Below are positions 33,375 to 42,361 of a DNA stretch of 64,000 nucleotides, in pieces. Position 1 is the stretch's first letter. Every line of letters begins with the position of its first letter. The position numbers were made by a program, and so were the translations under genes. This DNA is from Armatimonadota bacterium (GTDB lineage: Bacteria; Armatimonadota; Fimbriimonadia; Fimbriimonadales; ATM1): NCBI GenBank assembly GCA_003577165.1, contig QEUM01000003.1, positions 62,001 to 126,000 of the forward strand, in the 5' to 3' direction. The notes beneath the pieces were generated by a model. It worked only from the letters and a program-made list of their open reading frames with translations. It was not told where the DNA came from and ran no database searches.

Positions 33375-36140
33375 CTAATATCGCGACCTCACGCGAAAGT
33401 CCCGTTGCGGCGCATTCGCAACAAATTGGTATGTGGTCGTTCTCCTTACCTCGAGTGTTCGCCTCGCAGTCAGATCCGTAAACGTCAGTTGATAAGGGAG
33501 GATCCCGCCGATCACCTCTTCGAAACGAATCGTGTAAGTGGATCCTGCCCTCAGGCCCGAAAGTCTCACATCCCAACTGTTGATTCCGTGCGGGCGCACG
33601 TCTCGGTACATGGTTCCGTTCGACCGAATCATCGCTTGAAGGGCTCCGCCCCACACCGGAGGCAACCCGCAGTCGATCCCGACGTCGTATCCGTCTTTTG
33701 CTCCGATCCTCTGCCCGAATTCGACTTCGCTTCGCTCAACGCCGAGACCCGTCGCGACCAGTTTGGCCGTCCAGGATCCGAAAGGCACGCCCCCCCCACC
33801 CGGCGCTGCGGCCGCTCCAAACACATCCGGTCGAAAAGTGATCGTCACCCCTTCGGGCGCCAAAGCGCGGACGAAAAGAGCCTTCCCTGCCGGAAAACTC
33901 GACAGCGGCGACATGGTGCCGCCCTCCGGCAAGCCGCTGAACGGGTCGTTCGCTCCCGGTATGAATTCAAACATTTGCGTGTCAATCCATCCCGCCGTGA
34001 TCGCCTCGCTGAACGTCTTCGGCGAATCTGCGGCGCGCTGAACGGACAGCGAAGTTGTGGGCACGTCGTTCGGGAATGGATTGACGATCTGATTCCATCC
34101 CACCTGAAGCGGCACCGTATACGGCTGCTCGCCCGGCAGCCGGCCGAACACCGAGAAGCCAGGGACCGCTGCAGGCATGCGAATCATGTAGCCCTTACCT
34201 GGCGCAAAGCCGGAGAGAGCCGGATAGAGGTCGTACGCCAGACGATCCTGCCTCCATCGCGCCACGAGCGTCTCGTTTGCCGGAAGGCCGAGGACAATCG
34301 CCAGATCGGTTTCATAGGGCCTCGCGCCGAATCCGACCATCTGCACCCCCCCCGCTAATCCTCCCGGTAAGAAGTAACTTCCCTCGTCGTCGAGTTGAAT
34401 CGCGAGGGCGAGCGTGTCTCCCCACGTGTTCACGAATTCGGTTTGCAGTATGGTCTCGTTTCCGGACACAACCTGCACGACGTCGACTCTCGCGAGCTTC
34501 GGAGCGTTCAAACCGGGCGCGGGCACGATCGCTCCGAAGGCTCCGTTGCGGAGCGGAGCGTCGACAGGCGCCTGCCCCGGCAGTGTGAGGCGAACGATTC
34601 CGGACGTGTTCGGATCGCCGCCTGCGACCGCACCGTCGAAGCCCACGACCGTGCCATAGAAGTTCTTTGTCGTCGGATCCTGTGCGGTCGCGACTGCGCC
34701 AGCCGGCACGATCGCTCGCGACAGGTTGTCGCCGACCGGTATGTCGACGATGGCCTTGTACCACTGAGTCACAGCGCCCGAGCCGAATACATCGGGCAGG
34801 TTGGGCGTCACGGAACCAAAACCTCCTGCGATGTCCATGCGATCGTCTTGACCGCTTGTGAACATGCGCGCGAAAGTCGCATCCCAATAAATCGGATAAG
34901 AAGTTCCCTGCAGAAGCGTCTCGTTTCCGCCGGAGAGGGTCTCGAAGTAACTGAGCCAGAACGCAAAGACCCCGAAGTCTTCGCCTCCGAGACCGACGGT
35001 GATCGGAATGGACTCCACAAACGTCTTTCTTCCCCGCGCGACCTTGACGTCCAAGACGTACTGCCGGCGATACCAAGACGCGAAGGTCCTTCCCTCGATG
35101 GTCGAGCCCGGCCCTCCGAGCGAGTTCATCGTGCTCTGCGCGAGCGTCGAAAGCGCAGGGATGTTTCCTCGAATCGACGTGTCCTGATAGTAAGAAGCCA
35201 AGAACGTCGAGAAGAAGGCTGGGTATTCGGTAATCACTTTCGCCCACGCCGTGCCCGCCATCCTATAGCGCATCAAGAAGAGTCCGCCCAACGACCCCCC
35301 CACCGGAAGCGGGATCGGGCGCAAGTTTGGGGCGATGAACGAGCTGTTGGCGAGCGCTGGTTGGTTGTGCCAACTGTAATGTCCGCTTGAGTCGTAGGAG
35401 TTCAGGATGACCGACTGGACGATGTCCGGGTCCAATCCAGAAGGCAAAGCCCCGGCAAGCACCGTTCGCATCGTGGCGGCGCGCGCAAAGCCCTCGGCCC
35501 AGGCGTCGTAATCGAAGATCGCTGGCCCGAGGTACGCCAAGAAGAGGCAGTGGATGAAGTTGACGACCGCAGTTTCGTTGGCGAGATACACAGGGAACCA
35601 AATCGCGGGCACGCCGCTGCCGTCGTCGGTGAGATACAGGCCTCCCGCAACCGCGTCCCGGTCGCCAATCGCGTTGTCCATGTTGTAGACGCGGAGCGTC
35701 CCGCCCTGAAACGGCTGGCCGAACAGCACGTCCATCGTGGGTTTTGCTGCGGCGAAGGTGTCAATCAGCAGTTGGCGATATTCGGGAGTGAAGGGCCCGG
35801 GGTCGTTTCCCTCGGCCGGGAACTCGAGGGTCAGCGCTCCGCCCTGGGAGCGAACCGAGTAGGAACTGCTCCCTGAGGATCGAACGACCACGGCGCGCGG
35901 TGCAATGAACCGTTCTCCTGGCTGTACAAGCCCGAGGTCGCGGCGGGCCTGCCAGTACGCCGACACGGATTGGTCGAGCGCCTCATAGTAGTCGGCCGCT
36001 TTCGGCTTGAGGACTTGGGTCACGGCAGACGGCGTAGCCTGCGTGGTACCGAAGTCGAGCGTCCACGCCGAATGGTAGTCCTGTCGAACGGTAGGCGCCG
36101 GCGCTGCGCCGATGACGAGGGCTGCGGCTAGTACGAGCAT
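33375..36140 (-). CDS. Large secreted protein, possibly with a degenerate metallopeptidase-like centre
   Basis: 921 residues with a short signal peptide (MLVLAAALVIGAAPAP). I do not recognise the whole protein. A stretch about residues 194-218, VNFIHCLFLAYLGPAIFDYD followed by AWAEGFARA, resembles the HExxH ... WxxEG centre of gluzincin peptidases, but the second Glu and the second His are Cys and Leu, so zinc binding by that motif is unlikely. Later the protein has repeated beta-rich segments, and the C-terminal portion (LRAGSTYTIRFEEV, LTFTDLTARRTLEVRRT) looks like a beta-sandwich. No Shine-Dalgarno sequence is obvious. It is followed by the small lipoprotein and the LptA-like gene. Confidence 0.6.
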   Translation of the reverse strand: MLVLAAALVIGAAPAPTVRQDYHSAWTLDFGTTQATPSAVTQVLKPKAADYYEALDQSVSAYWQARRDLGLVQPGERFIAPRAVVVRSSGSSSYSVRSQGGALTLEFPAEGNDPGPFTPEYRQLLIDTFAAAKPTMDVLFGQPFQGGTLRVYNMDNAIGDRDAVAGGLYLTDDGSGVPAIWFPVYLANETAVVNFIHCLFLAYLGPAIFDYDAWAEGFARAATMRTVLAGALPSGLDPDIVQSVILNSYDSSGHYSWHNQPALANSSFIAPNLRPIPLPVGGSLGGLFLMRYRMAGTAWAKVITEYPAFFSTFLASYYQDTSIRGNIPALSTLAQSTMNSLGGPGSTIEGRTFASWYRRQYVLDVKVARGRKTFVESIPITVGLGGEDFGVFAFWLSYFETLSGGNETLLQGTSYPIYWDATFARMFTSGQDDRMDIAGGFGSVTPNLPDVFGSGAVTQWYKAIVDIPVGDNLSRAIVPAGAVATAQDPTTKNFYGTVVGFDGAVAGGDPNTSGIVRLTLPGQAPVDAPLRNGAFGAIVPAPGLNAPKLARVDVVQVVSGNETILQTEFVNTWGDTLALAIQLDDEGSYFLPGGLAGGVQMVGFGARPYETDLAIVLGLPANETLVARWRQDRLAYDLYPALSGFAPGKGYMIRMPAAVPGFSVFGRLPGEQPYTVPLQVGWNQIVNPFPNDVPTTSLSVQRAADSPKTFSEAITAGWIDTQMFEFIPGANDPFSGLPEGGTMSPLSSFPAGKALFVRALAPEGVTITFRPDVFGAAAAPGGGGVPFGSWTAKLVATGLGVERSEVEFGQRIGAKDGYDVGIDCGLPPVWGGALQAMIRSNGTMYRDVRPHGINSWDVRLSGLRAGSTYTIRFEEVIGGILPYQLTFTDLTARRTLEVRRTTTYQFVANAPQRDFRVRSRY

Positions 36141-36185
36141 AGATGAGTTCGGGGCTGACCGTGCAGTCAGAGGATAGACGTGCGC

Positions 36186-36296
36186 GCGGCCGAAGCGGTT
36201 CTCCCGCTCGGCCGCAGATGCTACCGCCAGAAGGTGGCGGCGGGCCCGGCGGCCTCAGTCCCGACCGAGGCCGCCCGGAAGGGGGACTTGCCCCCT
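36186..36296 (-). terminator. Cluster of four short hairpins after the 162-residue gene
   Basis: Stems are at 36186-36215 (GCGGCCGA with its partner, one bulged A), 36224-36240 (CCGCCA/TGGCGG), 36248-36275 (GGCGGCCTC/GAGGCCGCC) and 36280-36296 (AGGGGG/CCCCCT, overlapping the TAG stop). They fill the 150 bases between the end of the 162-residue gene and the start of the 921-residue gene, and would stop or process the transcript. None is followed by a clear T-run. Confidence 0.5.
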
Positions 36297-36783
36297 AACT
36301 TGTCTTCTTCTTCGTAAACGATCCCCGTAACATCTCCGCGCCGTCGGCGAGGATCTCGAAGGTGAACGCTTCGGGAGACGTAATGGTGAAGGTGATCTGA
36401 ACCTCACCATCGCCCTCGAGCGGAGTGCCCACGAACGTGAGTTTCTTGTCCTTCAACTGTCCTCGCGCCACCAGTGGATCGGGCTCCTCAGAGATGAAGA
36501 AGTATCCTCGGATTACTCCATCCTCCCCAGTCGACAGCATCGCCATCCCCTCGATCTTGCCCATCCTCTCGGATTCGAACTTCAGATCCAGGCGGATGAA
36601 CCGTCCTCGCAGGTAGTTCGAGCCGGTGATGCTGGCCGAGGATTCACCCTCGTCGCGGAACGCAACCTTCCCAACCCACTCGGCTGCCAGAAATGCGATC
36701 TTGGAGTTGTCCGCAGGCTGGTTCTGCGCAGAGGAGCCGGCAACGAGACAAAACAAGGCAGAAAGAGCAACGATTGCCTTCAT
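36295..36783 (-). CDS. Small secreted lipocalin-like protein of unknown function
   Basis: 162 residues with a signal peptide (MKAIVALSALFCLVAGSSAQ). The mature part is an even run of beta-strands (WVGKVAFRDEGESSASITG, RFIRLDLKFESERMGKIEG, GVIRGYFFISEE, VQITFTITSPEAFTFEIL, MLRGSFTKK), a pattern seen in DUF1579-type small barrels. No catalytic motif is seen. Its TAG stop is part of a hairpin. The gene has hairpins on both sides, so it may be transcribed alone. The family call is tentative. Confidence 0.65.
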   Translation of the reverse strand: MKAIVALSALFCLVAGSSAQNQPADNSKIAFLAAEWVGKVAFRDEGESSASITGSNYLRGRFIRLDLKFESERMGKIEGMAMLSTGEDGVIRGYFFISEEPDPLVARGQLKDKKLTFVGTPLEGDGEVQITFTITSPEAFTFEILADGAEMLRGSFTKKKTS

Positions 36784-36804
36784 GGTCGTGCATACGGCCG
36801 CCCT

Positions 36805-36840
36805 GCCCCACCGGTTACAGGGTCCTGCAATCGGTGGGGC
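36805..36840 (-). terminator. Long hairpin between two minus-strand genes
   Basis: Nine base pairs at the base (GCCCCACCG at 36805-36813 with 36832-36840), extended by a G-T pair and two A-T pairs, then an inner CAGG/CCTG stem. It lies 22 bases after the stop of the 489-residue gene and before the next start, where a terminator is expected. It has no T-run. Confidence 0.55.
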
Positions 36841-36861
36841 TCAAGTCCGCTGCGACGGTAA

Positions 36862-38331
36862 CTACTGCTTTCGAGTGAGGAGGTCTCGAAGGTACAGGTC
36901 GCAGACCGGGCGCTCCTGGTAGTTCTTTCCGAGGAGCCGGATCAGTTTGGCGATCGCCTCTTCTCGAGTGTCTCCGGTGTTCATCTCATGTCGGCGCCAG
37001 AACTGGTCCCACCAGTCGCGGGGTTGGACCTTCATTCCGACGTACTCAGTGGGCCGGCCTGTGTAGCCGGCTGTCACGAGGCTTCCAACATAGTCGGCCA
37101 TCGAATACACGCGATCGATCTGCTCGCGAATGGACTTGACGTCCTGCTCGCTCACGACTCCGTTCGACGTAGCCTTGTAGAACTGAACGGTGACGCGGAT
37201 CGGGAAATTCGGATCGCGCTCGATCGGCAGGTTGTCGATCTCTGTGAACGGCCCTTCGATCTCGCCGTGGCCGATCACGGCGGTCTCGACATCGCTCCCA
37301 GCCCTGTCCATGGACTTCGCCTCGGCCCCCACTGCGCCGAATCCTCCTCCGCCGATGGCCCCTGGCGCAGATTCGGGTCGCGCCGGCCGCTTCTGCTTCA
37401 AGGGGACTTGAATCAAGAGCACCATGTTCACTCCGGCGTACCTCGGGTCCGAAGCATCCGTGCGCGGATCACCGCCGGAGTCGGCGATGAAGTCGCTCAG
37501 CCTCTGCCCCGTCAGGCTCGTTCGGTGGCCGTCGGCGTTATGGAAGAGACGCTGGCCCCAGACCGATCCGGTCGAGAACGCATCGCGCTTGTTGTCGATG
37601 ACCGTCACGCTCGTTCCCTCGCGAGTTGCGAGGATCGTCAGAACAGCCGGGTCGCCTGAATAGGACTGGTAGTTGAAGATGACGGGGTTGAAGGTCGCGA
37701 TGCCGCGAGCAGGAACCGGCAGAAAGCAAGCCTGCGCGCTCACGAGAACGTGCGTGTCTCGCGCAGCAAGCAGCGTCTTGTTTCGACCCAGCCACGAGTT
37801 TGGATTCGTGAGGTATCGCGTCGGCTCGGCAAGGAAGTCGTACAGCGAAACTCTGCGAAGGGGTTCGCCCTTTTGGTTACCGACGAGCAGAGTGAAGAAC
37901 CGCGGATCAATGTCGCCGGTCACGTCGGAAAAGTTGGGATGCCGAATGACCGGCATGCAAGTCACCTCGAACTGACCGGTCTCGGGGTTCTGCGCTCCGA
38001 CCTGAATGGTCATGTCGCTGATGTTCGGACCGACGGCCGAGTTCTTGTACCGGCCCGTGTCCTCCCACGTTACGTTGAGCACATGGAGGCCGAATCTTCG
38101 CGCGAGGGACTGCGCAGCGGGATCAGACACCATTTGCGCCGTCCGCTGAATGGCCTGGAGGTAGTCCACCCTCTCCGTCGTCGTCATCGGCCTCTGGGAG
38201 GGAGCCTTGGGTTTAACCGAAGGCAGGGGATCCCAGCCTTGAGAGCCGGCGCCCCCTGGGAAGAGGCTTGTGAGCGCCACGGCTGCAGCCGCGAAGGTGC
38301 CGCTGATCGCGGCGAATCGTGTGATGTTCAT
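36862..38331 (-). CDS. Secreted protein of unknown function
   Basis: About 489 residues. Start placed at ATG 38331 (MNITRFAAISGTFAAAAVAL), which gives a signal peptide and has GGAAGGG seven bases upstream; an upstream in-frame start at 38376 adds 15 Arg-rich residues and no ribosome site. The mature protein has Trp- and Asp-rich segments (WEDTGRYKNSAVGPNISDMT, VIFNYQSYSGDPAVLTILAT, EGTSVTVIDNKRDAFSTGSV) and a Gly-rich linker near residue 340. I do not recognise the family and see no catalytic motif. It lies within a run of exported proteins on the same strand. Confidence 0.65.
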   Translation of the reverse strand: MNITRFAAISGTFAAAAVALTSLFPGGAGSQGWDPLPSVKPKAPSQRPMTTTERVDYLQAIQRTAQMVSDPAAQSLARRFGLHVLNVTWEDTGRYKNSAVGPNISDMTIQVGAQNPETGQFEVTCMPVIRHPNFSDVTGDIDPRFFTLLVGNQKGEPLRRVSLYDFLAEPTRYLTNPNSWLGRNKTLLAARDTHVLVSAQACFLPVPARGIATFNPVIFNYQSYSGDPAVLTILATREGTSVTVIDNKRDAFSTGSVWGQRLFHNADGHRTSLTGQRLSDFIADSGGDPRTDASDPRYAGVNMVLLIQVPLKQKRPARPESAPGAIGGGGFGAVGAEAKSMDRAGSDVETAVIGHGEIEGPFTEIDNLPIERDPNFPIRVTVQFYKATSNGVVSEQDVKSIREQIDRVYSMADYVGSLVTAGYTGRPTEYVGMKVQPRDWWDQFWRRHEMNTGDTREEAIAKLIRLLGKNYQERPVCDLYLRDLLTRKQ

Positions 38332-38446
38332 ATCGTTACCCTTCCTTCTGCCTCGGACTCGCCTGCCCGAGCGCACGCCTGGAAAATTTGTGTGACTTCA
38401 ATCCTTGAACGTTCACCGTTCTACGCCGGTTACGGTCAAACGATCC

Positions 38447-39733
38447 TCACGGAGCGACGAAACTGTCGATCTGGCTGATCGAGTGGCTGAAGCCGCCGAA
38501 GCCGCTTCCCACGACGACATACCAGTACCGATGCCCCGGGTCGAGCGGCGCGCCGTTGTACACGTAAAACGTCGAGGGCGTGGGCGCGCTGACCCAAATC
38601 GGATCCACTTGAAAGTCGGGGAAGTCGTAGTACAAGTACACGGTGTAACTCGTCGCATTGAACAGCGGTTGCCAGCGGAATGTGAGCGGCGCATACGACA
38701 CGTTGTTGAGGATCATGTCGTCGAGAGGAACTGCAGAAACCGTCGCGCTCGGCGGACTCTCGGAACCCGATTGGTTCGGGAAGTCCGTGTTGAGCCGCGT
38801 AACGACGTAGTAGAAGCGCTGATTCTCCAACAGTTGATCGCTGATGTCCGAATAGAAATTCGCAAGCGGGTCGCGCAGCACTTCGAGCGGCTGAACGTTC
38901 GCTGGACTCGTGCCACGATAGATGCCGTAGCCTAAGAGTTCGTTGTAGAACTCATAATCCCAGAAGAGATCGATCTCGAGATGGGTGACGGCCGGATCGG
39001 CTCGCGTGTGCGACGTTCTCTCTTCCCGTTCGGGGTTAATGTGGTTCTTGATCGCTTCGTAGGCCCTCGCCGACTCCCGACTCCTCGTCGCGTCGACGGG
39101 AGACGTCCACGCAACCGCCGTTAGGTTCTCGACCCCATTCTGCTGTTCGTTCGATGAGTTTCGCAGGAAGAAGTTGACCGTTCCGGTTTGGCCCGCATTT
39201 GCGGTGAAGTTGGTGGTGTCGTTCTCGTAGCCTCGTCCCGACGCGGTCATCGTGTACGAGTAGCCTGCAACGAGGTCGTCGATCCGATATGCGCCGTTCG
39301 AATCCGTGATATCCATCCACGAGCCGAGCGGCCCCCCGGCGAACACGCGCACGCCCTCGAGCGATCGTCCGAACTGATCTTGAACGATCCCCTGAACGTG
39401 GCCCAGTTGATTCACGCGGGCGACCACGATGTTGACGCTGTTGGTGCGCTCCTGCGCGTACACATAGGCGCGATTCGTGCCGCGATAACTGACCCCGTCG
39501 ACGGTCAGGCGCGCCTGAACGACGGTCAGCCCCTCGGTCGCGTCGCGTATGACGAAAGTCCCGACAGGAGATGACGTCGTGGAGAACGATCCGTCCGCGT
39601 AGATGTCCGCGTCGCGAACGGCGTTGCCGTTGATGTCGGTAACTGTGCCGGAGATTTCGCCTATGAATTCCTGCGGCACGCACCCGGCAACGATAATGGG
39701 AGTGAGGAGCAAGAGTGTCAGTATTCGCTTCAT
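38447..39733 (-). CDS. Lipoprotein with carboxypeptidase-regulatory and fibronectin-like repeats
   Basis: 428 residues. Lipobox IIVAGC with Cys18; start at ATG 39733 preceded by AAAGGA. The first half has carboxypeptidase-regulatory-like folds (EISGTVTDINGNAVRDADIY, GHVQGIVQDQFGRSLEGVRV, GSWMDITDSNGAYRIDD). The second half has two fibronectin-like blocks (LEIDLFWDYEFYNELLGYGI; LTFRWQPLFNATSYTVYLYY) ending in VSAPTPSTFYVY, with a hydrophobic closing stretch. Such proteins are usually outer-membrane or cell-surface anchored. It starts 40 bases after the stop of the outer-membrane barrel gene and may be read from the same transcript. Confidence 0.7.
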   Translation of the reverse strand: MKRILTLLLLTPIIVAGCVPQEFIGEISGTVTDINGNAVRDADIYADGSFSTTSSPVGTFVIRDATEGLTVVQARLTVDGVSYRGTNRAYVYAQERTNSVNIVVARVNQLGHVQGIVQDQFGRSLEGVRVFAGGPLGSWMDITDSNGAYRIDDLVAGYSYTMTASGRGYENDTTNFTANAGQTGTVNFFLRNSSNEQQNGVENLTAVAWTSPVDATRSRESARAYEAIKNHINPEREERTSHTRADPAVTHLEIDLFWDYEFYNELLGYGIYRGTSPANVQPLEVLRDPLANFYSDISDQLLENQRFYYVVTRLNTDFPNQSGSESPPSATVSAVPLDDMILNNVSYAPLTFRWQPLFNATSYTVYLYYDFPDFQVDPIWVSAPTPSTFYVYNGAPLDPGHRYWYVVVGSGFGGFSHSISQIDSFVAP

Positions 39734-39773
39734 TGCGATTCCTTTCAGTAATGCCAAGTCAGCAGTTGGACGC

Positions 39774-42350
39774 CTACGGCCCTTGGCGATTTCGGAGACT
39801 TGCGAAGTCAATTCGAAGTTCGATGTCGAGGCTGCTGCTTCGGAAACTGTTCTGACCGGTCAGGATGTCCAGTCCCTCCCGCCTTCTAATCCAGTAAGTC
39901 GCGTCCAGGTTCACGCCGGGGAGGAGTTCGTAGGTGTAGCCCAGGCCGAATGAGATCTGCTCGTCGGCGCGGTAGCCGTCGGTCGAACTGAATCCTCCGC
40001 GAGCGAAAATGCTCTGCCGTGCAGCCAGGACGTAGCGGAGGTTTGCGTCGAAGGACGCGATCGTCTGGTCGAAGCCGCTCACGCCCGCACCGCCGAAGGA
40101 CGTGAGTGTGAAGTAGGCGCCGGCCGAAAGCCGCTTCCCGAACTTCTGGTCGGCGGAAACGCTCATGGAGGTCGAGGTGCTCTTGCCGCCGCCGTCCACC
40201 AACTCCACCTCCGTCCGGTCCACCGAAGCGTACAGCGAGGTGTCGTTGGAAGGCCGCCAACTCGCCGTCAGTCCGATTCGGTTGGCGATCGAGTTTGTCA
40301 GGTTGTCGCCCTCGGCCCGCGAGTGCCCCAAGAAGGCGTCGATCGAGAACTCGTCGGAGGGCCTCCAAGAGGCGTGGATCTGCGCGATCTTTGACCGCGT
40401 GCCGATGAACGAGCCGCCGTAATTGAACCCTCCGCCGCTGAACCCGTTGCCGCCGTATCCGAAACCGTTGCCGCCGGTGAAGTTTGCGAGAGAGGTGATT
40501 CCTCCGCTGTTCGTGTCCGCAAGCGTCAGGTCGAGGCTGAGTTTCTCCGACGCCTCCCAGACGCCGGTAAACGAAAGGTCCATGCCTTCGCTCGATTTGC
40601 CATCGGATTCGATCTGGTTGAATCCGATCCGTGATGTGAAGTGCAGGGCGTCGCTGGCCCTGTAGGTTCCGGAGACGCGGGCTCCGTTGATGACGGCCGA
40701 CGTCGGGATCAGTTCTCCTCCGGTGGCGAATTTGGCCGACTTCGCGTCCGTGTGGACGAGGCCCGCGTCGAGCGTCCAGCGCTTCGCTCGATGTCGGTAG
40801 CCCGCGTTGACTTCGAATTTCTCGTTGGGAATTCCTTGATATTCGCCGTCGGAGTTCCAGGCCGTCAGATAAGCGCTCTTCGTCTCATCCGGTTCATAGG
40901 ACGCTGAGAACCGGACGTCTCTCGTTCGCCCTGAAATCGTCGAGATGCCGCCGCCTTGGAACGAAGGCGTGCCAATCCGATAATCCGACCCGAACAGCTC
41001 AAGGTTGTAACCCCTCCCTGCGTCGTATCGCAGAGTGAGGTCCACTCCCTTCTCGTTTCGACTGAAACCCGTCGACTCGATCCCAATGTAACTGGATGGA
41101 ATGCTCCTCCACCGGCTCTGGATTCTCGCTCTGCCGTAGGTGTAATCGAATCGTGCCGCCATCGCCTCACCGGTTTCGGCACCGAGCGGCGCATCGAGCC
41201 TGCTCTTGGCCGTGGCGAACGACAAAGAACCTTGGCCCCCAATCTTCCACTGCACGTCAACGCCCGTCACCTGGCGCTTGCCGTTGCCGAACGAGCCCGG
41301 TTCAGGCGTCGGCGTGTAAGTGACTCGAATCGTCACCTCGCGAGGCATGAACCGAGTGAAGTAGAAGACGATTGGATTGACTGGATCGAAGTAGTAGTCA
41401 ACGCCTTCGACTTGAAGGACTCCATCCACCGTCACGCGGATCGGTCGGTCACGCAAAGGAGGGTACTGCAGGAAGTACGGCGTATTCGGCGCACCGAAAC
41501 CTTGAAAGAGCTCGGTGATCTCGCGCAAACCTCCGCCGTCGAGAGGCGCCTGTTGGATGTGCGTTAGGCCGATCGACACGCCCGGCAAGATCTGGTAGGA
41601 CAGCCCTCCTCCGGTCACTGTGCCCGACGCTTGGTTCAGGCCGATCGTCTCGTAGGTGACGACAATAGTTTGCGCCGGCGTGATCGTGCGTTCGAGGAAG
41701 GTGATGGTGCCCGCGTACGGATCAAGCGTGTAGTCTTGACCCAGCACCATTTCCACGCCGTCCAGTTGAACTCGCACTGAGCCGTCCACGATGTTGCCGG
41801 CCTGCAGGAAGTAGGGACCCGGGCTGTTGGTTCCAGTGATCGAAATCGTTCTTGCCTGCGCGCGAATTTCGGAGTGCAGCGCGCGCAAGGCAAAGCGGCC
41901 TGCCTTCACCTGAACTTGCGCGCCGCGCATGAGCCGACTGAATCGAACTAACTCGTTGGAGTTCAGCAGGGACGCGTTGATGTCCCCCCCCTCGACTTTG
42001 AGCCAACCGCGCTCGTATCCGACTAAAGTGCGCTGATCCCCGGGACGAGAGAACCCATAGTTGTTCATGGTGACGTCGAAGTAGAAGCCACCGAACAACT
42101 TGGTGCCATTTAGCTGGAGGCTGCGGCGATCCGTAAACTGCTCGTCTCCATCGCCGTAGTAGAGCGACTCGTTGAAAGTGGTCCGGTCGCCCTCGACCTC
42201 GTGCAGATGGAACCCGAAGACCTGGCTGCCGCTGATGTTGATCTTCTTGAGGATCTGGTCGTTAACCCACGAAAGGACGTCTTGACCGGCGCGGGCGTGC
42301 GCCCCCGCGGCCACCAACACGATGAGTGGCGCCCAACGTTTTGCCAGCAA
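39774..42350 (-). CDS. Large outer-membrane beta-barrel protein
   Basis: 858 residues. Start is TTG 42350 with AAGG nine bases upstream, giving MLAKRWAPLIVLVAAGAHARA as a signal peptide. After an N-terminal periplasmic part with Ig-like segments (VRVQLDGVEMVLGQDYTLDP, TFLERTITPAQTIVVTYET) the C-terminal half is a long run of alternating amphipathic strands with many aromatic ends (FSASYEPDETKSAYLTAW, YELLPGVNLDATYWIRR), typical of a barrel. A Gly-rich loop (NGFGYGGNGFSGGGFNYGG) sits between strands. The function (porin, secretion, adhesion) cannot be told. It follows csaB by 11 bases and probably shares its transcript. Confidence 0.7.
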   Translation of the reverse strand: MLAKRWAPLIVLVAAGAHARAGQDVLSWVNDQILKKINISGSQVFGFHLHEVEGDRTTFNESLYYGDGDEQFTDRRSLQLNGTKLFGGFYFDVTMNNYGFSRPGDQRTLVGYERGWLKVEGGDINASLLNSNELVRFSRLMRGAQVQVKAGRFALRALHSEIRAQARTISITGTNSPGPYFLQAGNIVDGSVRVQLDGVEMVLGQDYTLDPYAGTITFLERTITPAQTIVVTYETIGLNQASGTVTGGGLSYQILPGVSIGLTHIQQAPLDGGGLREITELFQGFGAPNTPYFLQYPPLRDRPIRVTVDGVLQVEGVDYYFDPVNPIVFYFTRFMPREVTIRVTYTPTPEPGSFGNGKRQVTGVDVQWKIGGQGSLSFATAKSRLDAPLGAETGEAMAARFDYTYGRARIQSRWRSIPSSYIGIESTGFSRNEKGVDLTLRYDAGRGYNLELFGSDYRIGTPSFQGGGISTISGRTRDVRFSASYEPDETKSAYLTAWNSDGEYQGIPNEKFEVNAGYRHRAKRWTLDAGLVHTDAKSAKFATGGELIPTSAVINGARVSGTYRASDALHFTSRIGFNQIESDGKSSEGMDLSFTGVWEASEKLSLDLTLADTNSGGITSLANFTGGNGFGYGGNGFSGGGFNYGGSFIGTRSKIAQIHASWRPSDEFSIDAFLGHSRAEGDNLTNSIANRIGLTASWRPSNDTSLYASVDRTEVELVDGGGKSTSTSMSVSADQKFGKRLSAGAYFTLTSFGGAGVSGFDQTIASFDANLRYVLAARQSIFARGGFSSTDGYRADEQISFGLGYTYELLPGVNLDATYWIRRREGLDILTGQNSFRSSSLDIELRIDFASLRNRQGP

Positions 42351-42361
42351 ATCTACTCGCC

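Noticed and set aside
38406-38415. Palindrome TGAACGTTCA in a gap, possibly a regulator site
   Set aside because: Only ten bases with no second copy and no known operator match.
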